From Candidatus Bathyarchaeia archaeon (GTDB taxonomy: Archaea > Thermoproteota > Bathyarchaeia > 40CM-2-53-6), in contig DASYWW010000013.1 in NCBI GenBank assembly GCA_035935655.1, positions 1 to 64,000 on the forward strand: a stretch of 64,000 nt of DNA, read 5' to 3'. The notes under the pieces are model-generated. The model did not search any database. It saw only the letters and a program-made list of their open reading frames with translations, and was not told where the DNA came from. A program made the translations under genes and the position numbers. This document shows, piece after piece, positions 36,386-44,427 of the stretch. Position 1 is the first letter of the stretch; every line of letters begins with the position of its first letter.

Positions 36386-37675
36386 CTACTGGAAGATAGA
36401 AACAGACATGTTCTGGAACGTGACCTGCATACCGTCCTCCTTCTCGAAGGCGAGTGACACCTTTCTCAGCTGTTCAAAGTATTCTAGATTGTCGTAGTGC
36501 CAACCGGTGTTATCATCGTAGGACTTGTACGCGAAGGTCTGTGTCCGGATAGTCATAGGATCAAGGAGAACATAGGTGAACCCTGTAAGTACTCCTTTTC
36601 GGGAGAGGGCAGAGAGCATGGTGAGAAGATTGTTCATCTGGGTCCGTGGAAGATACATCCTCACGGCAAGGGAGTTGATGCCTTCTATCCGTGAAAGAGT
36701 CATGACCATTGGAAGACTACTCAGCAGCTTTTCCCCTTGAGATAGGCTATCTCTCGATTTGAAGTCCAAAATTATTTCGTAGAGGTCGGAGATTTCGGGG
36801 GCGAAAGGCAGCATGTCAATGACGTATTCTCGTATGAATCCAGATCGGGCTAGATTGTCGAAGCGATACTTGACCGCGGGGACGGTCATGTTCAGCAGCT
36901 CAGCTAGTTTGGTCAGTTTTATTCGGCCGTCTTTGACCAACTCTTTCAAGATGATCAAGTCTTTCTTGTCAAAGGTGCCGGAAACAGAGGTCTCCTTGCG
37001 TGGAGTCTGAACGGGCTTGGTTGCAAGCGCTTCGAGCCATTTTGGCCAATCAAATGTCCATGTCTTCTTCTTCGGGTCATAGTAGCTAAAATCTGGGAGC
37101 GGTGATCTGGCTTCTTCTAGCCAGAGGAGACGGTACTCCGTGGCAATTCCCGATGAGACAATCTTCTCAAGGTACTGTTCAAAGTCCCAGCGTTTCTCGA
37201 ACGGAATCGCGTGAGTCGAGTAGTGTCCGTTGTACTCCCCCATACAGCGAATGAGTCTCAACCAGTACCCGGGAACTCGCAACGCTTCAGGGGCAAGCAA
37301 TTCCTTGCCTGGTTTCGTGGCAAGTAGGACCATCGCTCTCGCCAACCCTAGCTTCGCGTAGTCGGGATGGATCCAGGTTCGGAGAAGCCCTTCTTTCTCG
37401 AGTTTGGAGACTCTCGCGTGGACTGTTGGCCGAGGAATGTTCGTCTTGTTAGCTATGAGTTGGAGGTTTCGGAGGCCATATTTCCTCATTGCCGTGACAA
37501 TCTTGATGTTCCCAGGGTCCAAGAAGGAGACAAATCGATTGATCTTCTCCAAGTACTCCGCTGGGGCGATCTGGCTCAAAGATGGTCTGAAAGAAATAGG
37601 GGACAATGGGAACTTTTCAATGTTTTGCCTACATTGGAATAGTTTTGGGAGTGGGGGGCCCGTTGTCGCCTTCAC
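36386..37675 (-). CDS. Lrp-like regulator with two winged helices (copy B)
   Basis: A 429-residue paralogue of copy A, convergent with it 55 bp away. An N-terminal winged helix (KYGLRNLQLIANKTNIPRPTVHARVSKLEKEGLL), a second winged helix (DLIILKELVKDGRIKLTKLAELLNMTVPAVKYR, in parts) and a shared C-terminal domain (FTYVLLDPMTIRTQTFAYK) are all intact. The N-terminus is about 30 residues longer, and an internal start near the YLEKINRFVSFLDP block is possible. An element TGACATAAGTTA, like the core of the ZIP operator, lies just upstream at 37716-37727. Confidence 0.7.
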   Translation of the reverse strand: MKATTGPPLPKLFQCRQNIEKFPLSPISFRPSLSQIAPAEYLEKINRFVSFLDPGNIKIVTAMRKYGLRNLQLIANKTNIPRPTVHARVSKLEKEGLLRTWIHPDYAKLGLARAMVLLATKPGKELLAPEALRVPGYWLRLIRCMGEYNGHYSTHAIPFEKRWDFEQYLEKIVSSGIATEYRLLWLEEARSPLPDFSYYDPKKKTWTFDWPKWLEALATKPVQTPRKETSVSGTFDKKDLIILKELVKDGRIKLTKLAELLNMTVPAVKYRFDNLARSGFIREYVIDMLPFAPEISDLYEIILDFKSRDSLSQGEKLLSSLPMVMTLSRIEGINSLAVRMYLPRTQMNNLLTMLSALSRKGVLTGFTYVLLDPMTIRTQTFAYKSYDDNTGWHYDNLEYFEQLRKVSLAFEKEDGMQVTFQNMSVSIFQ

Positions 37676-37740
37676 GCGACAGGAGAATCACCTCGCATGC
37701 TGAGCGATAACTGTTTAACTTATGTCAGCCTAAATGAGGC

Positions 37741-38115
37741 TTGCCGAGCGGAATCTTAACAATACACCGAGGTAGGTTTATCTCCGCTCGAGTGCTCCCA
37801 TTGAACGAGGTAACGGCGCAGTTGGAAACTAAGATGGAAGAGGAAAGGGCAGCATCACAAGAGAAAGTCAGGGAGTTTCTCGGACGATATCCGGAGTACG
37901 AGAAGACACTTCGATTAGCCATTGCCCATGAAGAATCCGCAAGCTCCTCGGACGGCCAGGGATGGCAATGGCACGATGTCGATACGCACCCTACCAAGCT
38001 AATTCGGCTTGTCACTGAAGGAATCGCGAGGATAAGTCTCAGATCAAGGCAGGCCACTTACTACCTTCTTAGGGAGAAAACTGTGGTAAAAAAGAGCCTT
38101 CACGAGCTCGCTTGA
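37741..38115 (+). CDS. Small protein of an unknown duplicated family (copy A)
   Basis: Up to 124 residues from TTG 37741; an ATG at 37834 leaves 93. The conserved part is LRLAIAHEES, then GWQWHDVDTHPTKLIRLVTEGIARI and RSRQATYYLL. The same blocks occur at 41512-41919. The pattern suggests a small winged-helix-like or RNA/DNA-binding domain, but I do not recognise it. It sits directly before the Ig-like/MinD gene pair on the same strand. Confidence 0.55.
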   Translation: MPSGILTIHRGRFISARVLPLNEVTAQLETKMEEERAASQEKVREFLGRYPEYEKTLRLAIAHEESASSSDGQGWQWHDVDTHPTKLIRLVTEGIARISLRSRQATYYLLREKTVVKKSLHELA

Positions 38116-38312
38116 AAGATGGGGACTAGACTTGAGAGGGCAACTCTAAATTCAAAGAGACTTGCTAGGATGATCTCCAAGTGTCCGCGCATACACCCCT
38201 AACGGTAGTCATTCATCTGTCGACAAGAGACAACTCTCACAGTTACACTATCCTAAACGTTCACGGTTTCCAAATCCAAAATCATTAGAGAATGCCATAG
38301 GCCGTACTTTAG

Positions 38313-39890
38313 TTGCAAAGACGTCTACTCAAGCTTGCCCCGTTCTTAGTACTAGTAGTCAGTATCATGTTCTCCGGTTTCTCAAACCAAGCTAGAGCAG
38401 TAGAAATGTACAGCCTGATCTCTTCTCCAAGCAGGATCTTGGAATCAACTTCCTCAGGCGTAACAGTCACCATCTCGGTAAACAACGCCCTGTATTCTCC
38501 TCCGACCCCCTACGTGTTTTCCTGGTCCGTCACAGATCCATCGGGCACCTCACGGTCCGCTACAAGCAACGTCGTCTCTACGACCCCTTCATGGTCATTC
38601 TCGAAGATCTATCCGGCCAATTTCAGCGGTGCTTCCCTAAGCCTTCCAGGAGTATACTCTGTTAACGTATCAGAAAGTCTGCCCACTTCATCTGCAAATG
38701 TGGTGACGGGCACATTCACTGTGGCTATTACCGATAGTAGCTCCTATCAGCGAACCTACCCGGTCGGAATGCAGGCTGGGGGTTATCTGCCCACTGACCT
38801 TGTCAATGTAACAATCACTCGGTCCGGTAATCCAGTCGCAACGCTCTCAACGTCAAGGACAGCGGATAGCAATGGTTTAGTCACAGCCTCCTGGCCGACC
38901 CTCCCCGGCACAAGTACAGGAAATTACACCGTAGCCGTAGTTGGAAAAAACACTCTCCCAAAGGCAGTTCCTGACACGCAACAGTTCATGATTTATCCGA
39001 CAAACATCACCACGACAGGATTCACTACCGGGACGACTTCCCTGGAGAGATCGGAGACCCAGGGATTCAGATTTGATGCGTCCTACTTAGCCGGACAAGC
39101 AGCTACTCAAGCATCATCGATGATCCGGCTCACCGAACCAGATGGACTGACGACACATCTTGTGCCCGCATCATACAATTCCACGCTCGGAAGTTATGCT
39201 GCGGCCTTCCCAGTCCCGATGAGTGCTCAAACTGGAACCTGGACTGCTTACCTGGATCAAAAAAGTCTCACGGACCCCTACGGGAACGGCGGTCCACTCC
39301 AAACCGCTAGCTCGACATTCAATGTACTCCCCGCCATCCTCTTAGTTACGCTGGCATCGCCCGGCACAGTCTTCGCCGTCGGAGACACACTTACGATTCA
39401 AGCGACGGTGGTCGTCCCAGGCGGAGCCGTCTTCAATCAAGGAGCGGTACAATCCTCAATGACACTTTCTGGCAAGCAGGTAGGATCCCACTTGAGTCTC
39501 ACATACGATCCCACCCGCGGACAATGGATCGGGAACTACAAGATTACCGCGTCCGACCCGTCGGGCACTTGGCTCGTAACTGTGAGCGCATCTGATAATT
39601 ACGGAAACACGGGTCAAAGCTCAGTCGTCGAGTCAGTCAACGTTTCCAGCGCACAATCAACTTCCATGCTCTGGAGCTACATTGTGATTGTACTTCTACT
39701 CGGAGTCCTCGGTTTCATCATACTAATCACCCGAAAGAGAGGATTGAGCCGAAGAGAAGTGAAACTCGATCTCACGGCCATCAAGACCCAGGCAGACAAG
39801 GTGAAGGGCGACGATTTCCTACAATCAATTCACGATCAGCTGCAGAGGAAGAAAAAGGAAGCAGGGTTAGAGAAGCTGGATCATGACTAG
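38313..39890 (+). CDS. Secreted Ig-like repeat protein with C-terminal membrane anchor (paralogue 2)
   Basis: A 525-residue surface protein starting at TTG 38313 with a signal peptide (LAPFLVLVVSIMFSGFSNQARA). Ig-like beta modules fill residues about 30-445, then a membrane helix (YIVIVLLLGVLGFIILI) and a cytoplasmic tail VKLDLTAIKTQADKVKGDDFL with a Lys-rich helix. It aligns with the protein at 16853-18460 from end to end. The stop overlaps the start of the MinD gene by 8 bp (ATGACTAG), so membrane protein and ATPase are made together. Confidence 0.78.
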   Translation: MQRRLLKLAPFLVLVVSIMFSGFSNQARAVEMYSLISSPSRILESTSSGVTVTISVNNALYSPPTPYVFSWSVTDPSGTSRSATSNVVSTTPSWSFSKIYPANFSGASLSLPGVYSVNVSESLPTSSANVVTGTFTVAITDSSSYQRTYPVGMQAGGYLPTDLVNVTITRSGNPVATLSTSRTADSNGLVTASWPTLPGTSTGNYTVAVVGKNTLPKAVPDTQQFMIYPTNITTTGFTTGTTSLERSETQGFRFDASYLAGQAATQASSMIRLTEPDGLTTHLVPASYNSTLGSYAAAFPVPMSAQTGTWTAYLDQKSLTDPYGNGGPLQTASSTFNVLPAILLVTLASPGTVFAVGDTLTIQATVVVPGGAVFNQGAVQSSMTLSGKQVGSHLSLTYDPTRGQWIGNYKITASDPSGTWLVTVSASDNYGNTGQSSVVESVNVSSAQSTSMLWSYIVIVLLLGVLGFIILITRKRGLSRREVKLDLTAIKTQADKVKGDDFLQSIHDQLQRKKKEAGLEKLDHD

Positions 39891-40647
39891 AAGCATTGCG
39901 ATACATTCCTACAAGGGAGGAACAGGCAAAACAACCCTCACCGCGAACATAGCGGTCGCCCTAGCGCTCAAAGGTCGGCGAGTCGGAATAATGGACATGG
40001 ACCTCGAAGGACCAGGGCTTCACGTGTTCTTCGACGTCGACCCGAACCAGGTTCGGTTTACAATGAATGACGTTCTGGCGGGGGTAGCCGCACCTGAGGC
40101 GGCAACCATACGTTTGAGCGAGAAGCTGGGGTTCAACCATGGTGAAATATTCTATTGTCCAGCGAGCACCCGGGTGGCTGAGATCATGCGGACCCTCAAG
40201 ACTGGGTATGAAGTGGACATGTTCGAGAACGCTGTCAAGAGGCTCCAAGAACACTTCGGGCTGCACTACCTCCTAATCGACACACATCCTGGAATCCAGC
40301 ACGACACCTTACTAGCACTGGGGGTCTGCGACCACCAGCTACTAGTTTCAAGAATAGACCAGCAGGATATCTTTGGGACTGGTGTGATGATTGAGGTGTC
40401 AACTACGTTTGAAAAACCCGTTCATTTGATACTCAATCTGATACCGCCACGTGTGCGGGAGGCTGAGGTTGCCAAGTTCGCCAGAACGCTAAGCTCGCAT
40501 TTTGCCGTAGATATGGCCGGATGGGTGCCATTCTCCGAAGAGATCATAGGCTCGCTCAGCAGAACCATCCTAACACTCAAGACCCCCAAGGATCCGATAG
40601 CTGCCCGATTTCGTGCGTTGGCGGAGAGAGTCGAAACATTCGCCTAG
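39883..40647 (+). CDS. MinD/ParA-type ATPase
   Basis: A 254-residue P-loop ATPase of the MinD/ParA/SIMIBI class. The deviant Walker A KGGTGKTT (residues 11-18), the A' motif MDMDLEGPG (36-45) and Walker B LLIDTHPG (130-137) are intact. Such ATPases dimerise on ATP and position partners on membrane or DNA. The 8-bp overlap with the Ig-like membrane protein makes its conserved cytoplasmic tail a likely partner. There is no obvious C-terminal membrane-targeting helix like that of true MinD, so binding through the partner is more plausible. Confidence 0.82.
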   Translation: MTRSIAIHSYKGGTGKTTLTANIAVALALKGRRVGIMDMDLEGPGLHVFFDVDPNQVRFTMNDVLAGVAAPEAATIRLSEKLGFNHGEIFYCPASTRVAEIMRTLKTGYEVDMFENAVKRLQEHFGLHYLLIDTHPGIQHDTLLALGVCDHQLLVSRIDQQDIFGTGVMIEVSTTFEKPVHLILNLIPPRVREAEVAKFARTLSSHFAVDMAGWVPFSEEIIGSLSRTILTLKTPKDPIAARFRALAERVETFA

Positions 40648-40847
40648 GCTCGCGCGAAACGTGTTAATGACATAAACAATTCCTCTTCTAGACTACAAAA
40701 ATCAGAAGGGTCAGCGACGCTGGAGCGGCATCGAGTCACACATTCCATTCTACTCTACGGATTACTCGATAACCTTCGATCTATCGCCGAAGATGACTAG
40801 TTCTGGAACCTCCAATTGATATACTCACGCGGAAATTCTAGAGGAAG

Positions 40848-41414
40848 ATGAAATCAGTAAACCGGACTTTCCGGCTAGATGAGGATCTTCTCAAGACCGT
40901 ACACGAGCTTGCTCACCATAAGAATGTCAGCATGAACGAGTTTGTTGTAGACGCGCTTCGACAAGCAGCTGCCGATGCACTAGTCGAAGGCCTTGAAATG
41001 GAAGAGGTGCCTAGCGCGTTCTTGATCAAGATCATGGAACACGTACCTACGGAGAGGGTGGCCGAACTGGGAAGATGGACGGCTGCAAATTTCTCGAGGA
41101 AGTTCGTATGGGACATCTTCAAGGAAATCAACTCCGATACCGTCATCAACGCCTACGAAATGTTTGCGAAGAAATACAAGAGCTTCCTCTCTTTCGAACA
41201 CCAGAAACGGGGCTCGGAGCACACTATCAAGATTCTTCACAATAGGGGACAAAAATGGTCTGTTTTCTACGCTGAGGTCATTAGGTCAGCATTCAAAGAC
41301 TTACTTGGAGTCGAACTTGAGGTTGAATACGGGCCAAACGAGATTAAGGAGAGATTCACCGAACCCAACTCCGACGCGGTCAGAAGACAACAAATTCCTC
41401 AAATTATCGAGTGA
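40848..41414 (+). CDS. Ribbon-helix-helix protein with unknown C-terminal domain
   Basis: A 188-residue protein. Residues 1-48 form a ribbon-helix-helix domain: VNRTFRLDEDLLKTVHELA gives the strand and helix A, and SMNEFVVDALRQAAADAL helix B. The rest (about 50-175) is alpha/beta, with FSRKFVWDIFKEIN and GSEHTIKILHNRGQKWSVFYAEVI; I do not recognise it. It starts at ATG 40848, 200 bp after the MinD gene on the same strand. A local DNA-binding regulator is the simplest reading; a ParB-like partner for MinD is speculative. Confidence 0.65.
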   Translation: MKSVNRTFRLDEDLLKTVHELAHHKNVSMNEFVVDALRQAAADALVEGLEMEEVPSAFLIKIMEHVPTERVAELGRWTAANFSRKFVWDIFKEINSDTVINAYEMFAKKYKSFLSFEHQKRGSEHTIKILHNRGQKWSVFYAEVIRSAFKDLLGVELEVEYGPNEIKERFTEPNSDAVRRQQIPQIIE

Positions 41415-41511
41415 CGGATAATCTTATCCCGGGAAGAATCTGGGCGCGCGGTTTGCGTGCAACAACTTGTATTTGCAACGATCTCATTTTTAATCGCCAA
41501 ATGTATCATGA

Positions 41512-41919
41512 TTGCATAGTTTGCCAAGGTCTGCGTCCTTCAGAGCGCGGCGTGGCCGCGAAGGACGCAGTGCAGCTACTCCGTCTCGACTATTAGTTCT
41601 CCTAGATTCCTTCCCGATCTACCGCAGAGTTCTCCAACTCGCAGTTGCGCATGAAGAGAGTGGACTTCACTCGCCGAAGTATTTGGGCTGGAGGTGGAAC
41701 GATGTCGAACTGCATCCCACACGGCTTATCCGACTAGTAACGAATGGAATAACCCGGATAAACCTCAGGACCCGTAAGGCGACATACTACCTGCTCAACG
41801 ACAGAGCGGAAACCAAGAGAGCGCTCGAAAGAAACTCGGCTGAAGTCAAATCGGGTGCCTTCGAGGACCCCGAGGCACCCAGACGCTCCAACAAACCGAC
41901 GATTGAAGAGAGAGTATGA
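41512..41919 (+). CDS. Small protein of an unknown duplicated family (copy B)
   Basis: Conserved blocks LQLAVAHEES, GWRWNDVELHPTRLIRLVTNGITRI and RTRKATYYLL match copy A at 37741. The N-terminal part before SFPIYRRVLQ shares nothing with copy A and is Arg-rich. It is encoded by a large perfect hairpin (41531-41570), so the true start is doubtful; TTG 41512 and 41521 are the only options upstream. An acidic/basic tail of 30 residues follows the domain. Confidence 0.5.
   Translation: MHSLPRSASFRARRGREGRSAATPSRLLVLLDSFPIYRRVLQLAVAHEESGLHSPKYLGWRWNDVELHPTRLIRLVTNGITRINLRTRKATYYLLNDRAETKRALERNSAEVKSGAFEDPEAPRRSNKPTIEERV
41531..41570. repeat. Strong two-part hairpin
   Basis: CTGCGTCCTT pairs with AAGGACGCAG (10 bp); inside it CGCGGC-GTG-GCCGCG adds 6 bp, with five unpaired bases on the left side. 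It is the most stable inverted repeat seen in the window and lies at the 5' end of, or inside, the copy B gene. Confidence 0.6.
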
Positions 41920-41938
41920 TCCCCTTCACATCTTAATG

Positions 41939-41959
41939 GACTAGTTGCGCAATCTAGTC
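41939..41959. terminator. Inverted repeat between convergent genes
   Basis: GACTAG...CTAGTC flank the palindrome TTGCGCAA, giving a nearly perfect 21-base inverted repeat 20 bp after the copy B stop. Position between convergent genes suggests a terminator or shared 3' structure. Confidence 0.4.
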
Positions 41960-42048
41960 GGATCATGTGAGGGACTGATACTCTGTGTCCAATCGTAGAA
42001 ATAGAAGGTCGCTCAAACGGGCCTTACCCACAATGGGGCACGAATTTG

Positions 42049-42369
42049 CTATTTCTGAATCGTTAGGCCAGACAACGATTGAAACTTATATCTAGCAATC
42101 TGGATCCAGTCCTTGAAGTCTCGATCCTTTCGGGTCTCAGTGGTGATGCCGACCTTTGCATTGATCCTATCTACGATTATCGTTTGAAGCACTCTAGAAG
42201 ACGCTCCAAACAATTTGGATAAGACTGAGCAGAAGGATTCTGGCTGGCTAGCAAGTTTTCCCATGTCAAAATAGAAGGCAACTGCCTTCCACACTTCGTG
42301 CCCGAGCATCTTTGATACGGCCTCTTCGGCTGAGGTGGCTACTAACTCGTCGAAGTTGTTCAGGGTCAC
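42049..42369 (-). CDS. Small helical protein, possibly a signal-transduction output domain
   Basis: A 106-residue soluble helical protein (EEAVSKMLGHEVWKAVAFYFDMG near residue 15-37). It loosely recalls the small output domains of thaumarchaeal signalling proteins (NitrOD5-like), but this is a weak resemblance. Its start overlaps the stop of the membrane gene upstream by 4 bp (ATGA-type), making a three-gene minus-strand operon (43011 to 42049). Confidence 0.5.
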   Translation of the reverse strand: MTLNNFDELVATSAEEAVSKMLGHEVWKAVAFYFDMGKLASQPESFCSVLSKLFGASSRVLQTIIVDRINAKVGITTETRKDRDFKDWIQIARYKFQSLSGLTIQK

Positions 42370-42743
42370 TTTTCTGGGGCTCCTGGATGTTTTGTGGGCG
42401 ATAGGGAAGTTTGTGGAAAGTGTGGAGGGCTGGGCTGAGGTTTTGGATGGGCGCCTAAGAACTGGAACGATCTTGCTCCAACGAATAGTGCGAACGCAGC
42501 CATTGAGATGAAGTGAAATGCGAGGCCAAGGGTTTGATACGATGTGTCATCGATGATCCCTAGAGTGCTGGCTATGTGGGGAAGTTCGGCTGCGACCCAG
42601 ATGAGGACGAAGATCGAGAGCTGGAACTGGAAGCTTCCAAGACTTTTTGATTTGAACGCTAATCTTGCGAAGATTATTGCGGCAAGAGTTACGCCTATGG
42701 ATGTGAATAGTTCAGCGGCAAAGACAATAGGATCGTCAGCCAT
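42366..42743 (-). CDS. Four-helix membrane protein
   Basis: About 125 residues from ATG 42743, which follows the upstream stop after one base; a frame extending to 42785 is less likely because it would overlap the upstream gene. Four hydrophobic helices (ITIRST-like first helix AAELFTSIGVTLAAIIFARL, then FQLSIFVLIWVAAEL and two more) end in a Pro/Ser-rich cytoplasmic tail. The layout resembles the membrane sensor part of archaeal signalling proteins, split from its output domain. Confidence 0.5.
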   Translation of the reverse strand: MADDPIVFAAELFTSIGVTLAAIIFARLAFKSKSLGSFQFQLSIFVLIWVAAELPHIASTLGIIDDTSYQTLGLAFHFISMAAFALFVGARSFQFLGAHPKPQPSPPHFPQTSLSPTKHPGAPEK

Positions 42744-42744
42744 G

Positions 42745-43011
42745 CTAGGGGACCCCCTTCTTAGAATAGTACAATCCGAATGCAAGAAGGAACACCACTG
42801 AGATCGGTTCTAACACCACTTCAGACAGAATCTCCGGGGAGTAAATGGAAGCGAGGTGATAGAGCCCGTGAGTGATAGCGAACGCTCCTAGTAGTACGGA
42901 AAGAACTCTAAGAGATTGGGTCTTCACCCGGAGGGAAATGTAGAGCGGGACTGCACCGACAGCTACTAGGGCGATGAATGTCAGAACGCCGAGAGTCGAC
43001 AGAGCATCCAT
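42745..43011 (-). CDS. Three-helix membrane protein
   Basis: An 88-residue protein, almost all membrane: TLGVLTFIALVAVGAVPLYI, LRVLSVLLGAFAITHGLYHLA and VVLEPISVVFLLAFGLYY. It is the first gene of the three-gene operon and is similar in style to the next protein; together they might form one split sensor. No family is recognised. Confidence 0.5.
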   Translation of the reverse strand: MDALSTLGVLTFIALVAVGAVPLYISLRVKTQSLRVLSVLLGAFAITHGLYHLASIYSPEILSEVVLEPISVVFLLAFGLYYSKKGVP

Positions 43012-43092
43012 CTAACTCAGTAATCAATTGTCTGTTCACTTGAGTTAGATAGGGGCCGCGTTACCTGATTAGCGACATGATGGGAATGAGTG

Positions 43093-44346
43093 TTAAGGGC
43101 TCAGTCGATTTCTGTCTCTTGGAAACATGGTTGTTTCTCTAATGTTCTCCCTGCTGGTCATCTTCATAGTCAATCTTTCTAGTCCAATCGACCAGCCTGC
43201 GTGCGGTGGGGCACCGTATCTGAAAGAGTCGATGTAGAACTTGAAGTTCTCCGGATTCAGCCCCTTGGACTTGAGCTGCTGAATCAGGAGAGCTGGCACG
43301 TGTATGCGCTGCGTTCCAGACGCTATCTCCAATCCTCGATAGATCAGGTCAAAGGCTCGGGAGGTCTTACCATCCTTGTCAGGCATCGCATAAAACGCCT
43401 TTTGCTCCGAAGGCCAGCCAACAATGAAGAATGCTTCTTCCTTCAGAAGTTGCGAGAGTTTCTTTTCCTGGGTCTTTGAGAAGTCATTTCCAACTTGGAT
43501 CTCTTCACCATTCTTCCGCAAGAGTTCGATGGCGTCTCTGTATTGTACTCGGTTTAGGGGCAAGTGCAGGGGTTCGAGTTTCTGGCTGATCTTCTCCAGC
43601 TCCTCATTGCATGACACGGTAATCTTCTTGATGCATTCTGCGAGAAATTCCTCGAGGACTTTCATGACTTCCTCATCTGTTGAGAATGCCTGTTCGATGT
43701 CCATCTGTCGGACTTCGTTGAGATGGGTGGGCTGTTCGAACTTTTCCGCCCTGAATACCGGTAGAACAGTGAATACCTTCTCGAAGGATATCGCGCACAT
43801 CTGCTTGTAGAGCTGAGGTGATTGGGCTAGATAGGCGTCCTTCTCGAAATATTTGAGCGAGAAGAGTTCTGCTCCGCCCTCGCTTGCCGAGGCGATGATT
43901 ACCGGTGGTTGTATCTCCACATAGTGTCGCGTGATGAAGAATTCTCGGAAGCTCTGCAGGATCTTGGACTGGATCTTGAAGATCGCGTTTGATTCTTCGC
44001 TGCGAAAGTCTAGGAATCTCCAGTTGAGCCTGGTCTCCAGAAGAGTGTTCTGCACCCCCCTCGGATCGAGGGGTAGAGGTGTCTCGGCTCGGTTCACCAC
44101 TTCGAGACGTTCCGGAATGACTTCGATACCTTTCTTGGCGATCTTGCTCGACACAACCTTGCCTTTGACAAGGATCACATCTTCCTGGTGAAGTGTGCCG
44201 ATTTCCTTGACGATCTCGGGGGTGACCTTTGCCTTGGGAGCGGTCACTTGGACGATTCCGCTCATGTCGCGGAGGAGTATGAAGGATATTCCTCCAAGGA
44301 CTCTAACATCGTGAACCCAGCCGGCTAGGACGACTTCCTTGTCCAA
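43093..44346 (-). CDS. aspS: Aspartyl-tRNA synthetase
   Basis: Charges tRNA-Asp (and perhaps tRNA-Asn). The 417-residue archaeal-type class IIb enzyme has an OB-fold anticodon domain (EVVLAGWVHDVRVLGG), motif 1 around FREFFITRHYVEIQPPVI, motif 2 with FRAEKFEQPTHLNEVRQMD and motif 3 GWSIGLERLTM. The first standard start is TTG 44346, but conserved-looking sequence (LKRTVLTSQL) continues upstream in frame for up to 26 codons to a TGA at 44425, with no ATG, GTG or TTG. The N-terminus may have been altered by the TnpB element inserted just upstream. Confidence 0.93.
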   Translation of the reverse strand: MDKEVVLAGWVHDVRVLGGISFILLRDMSGIVQVTAPKAKVTPEIVKEIGTLHQEDVILVKGKVVSSKIAKKGIEVIPERLEVVNRAETPLPLDPRGVQNTLLETRLNWRFLDFRSEESNAIFKIQSKILQSFREFFITRHYVEIQPPVIIASASEGGAELFSLKYFEKDAYLAQSPQLYKQMCAISFEKVFTVLPVFRAEKFEQPTHLNEVRQMDIEQAFSTDEEVMKVLEEFLAECIKKITVSCNEELEKISQKLEPLHLPLNRVQYRDAIELLRKNGEEIQVGNDFSKTQEKKLSQLLKEEAFFIVGWPSEQKAFYAMPDKDGKTSRAFDLIYRGLEIASGTQRIHVPALLIQQLKSKGLNPENFKFYIDSFRYGAPPHAGWSIGLERLTMKMTSRENIRETTMFPRDRNRLSP

Positions 44347-44427
44347 GTGCTCTTTGAGCTGAGAGGTGAGGACGGTCCGTTTGAGATGGAATGTGCGACC
44401 AGGCGCGCTGTTGGACAGGGTTGCTCA

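Noticed and set aside
41411-41596. 61-residue plus-strand frame overlapping the hairpin
   Set aside because: Shadow frame; the paralogue-supported gene uses another frame.
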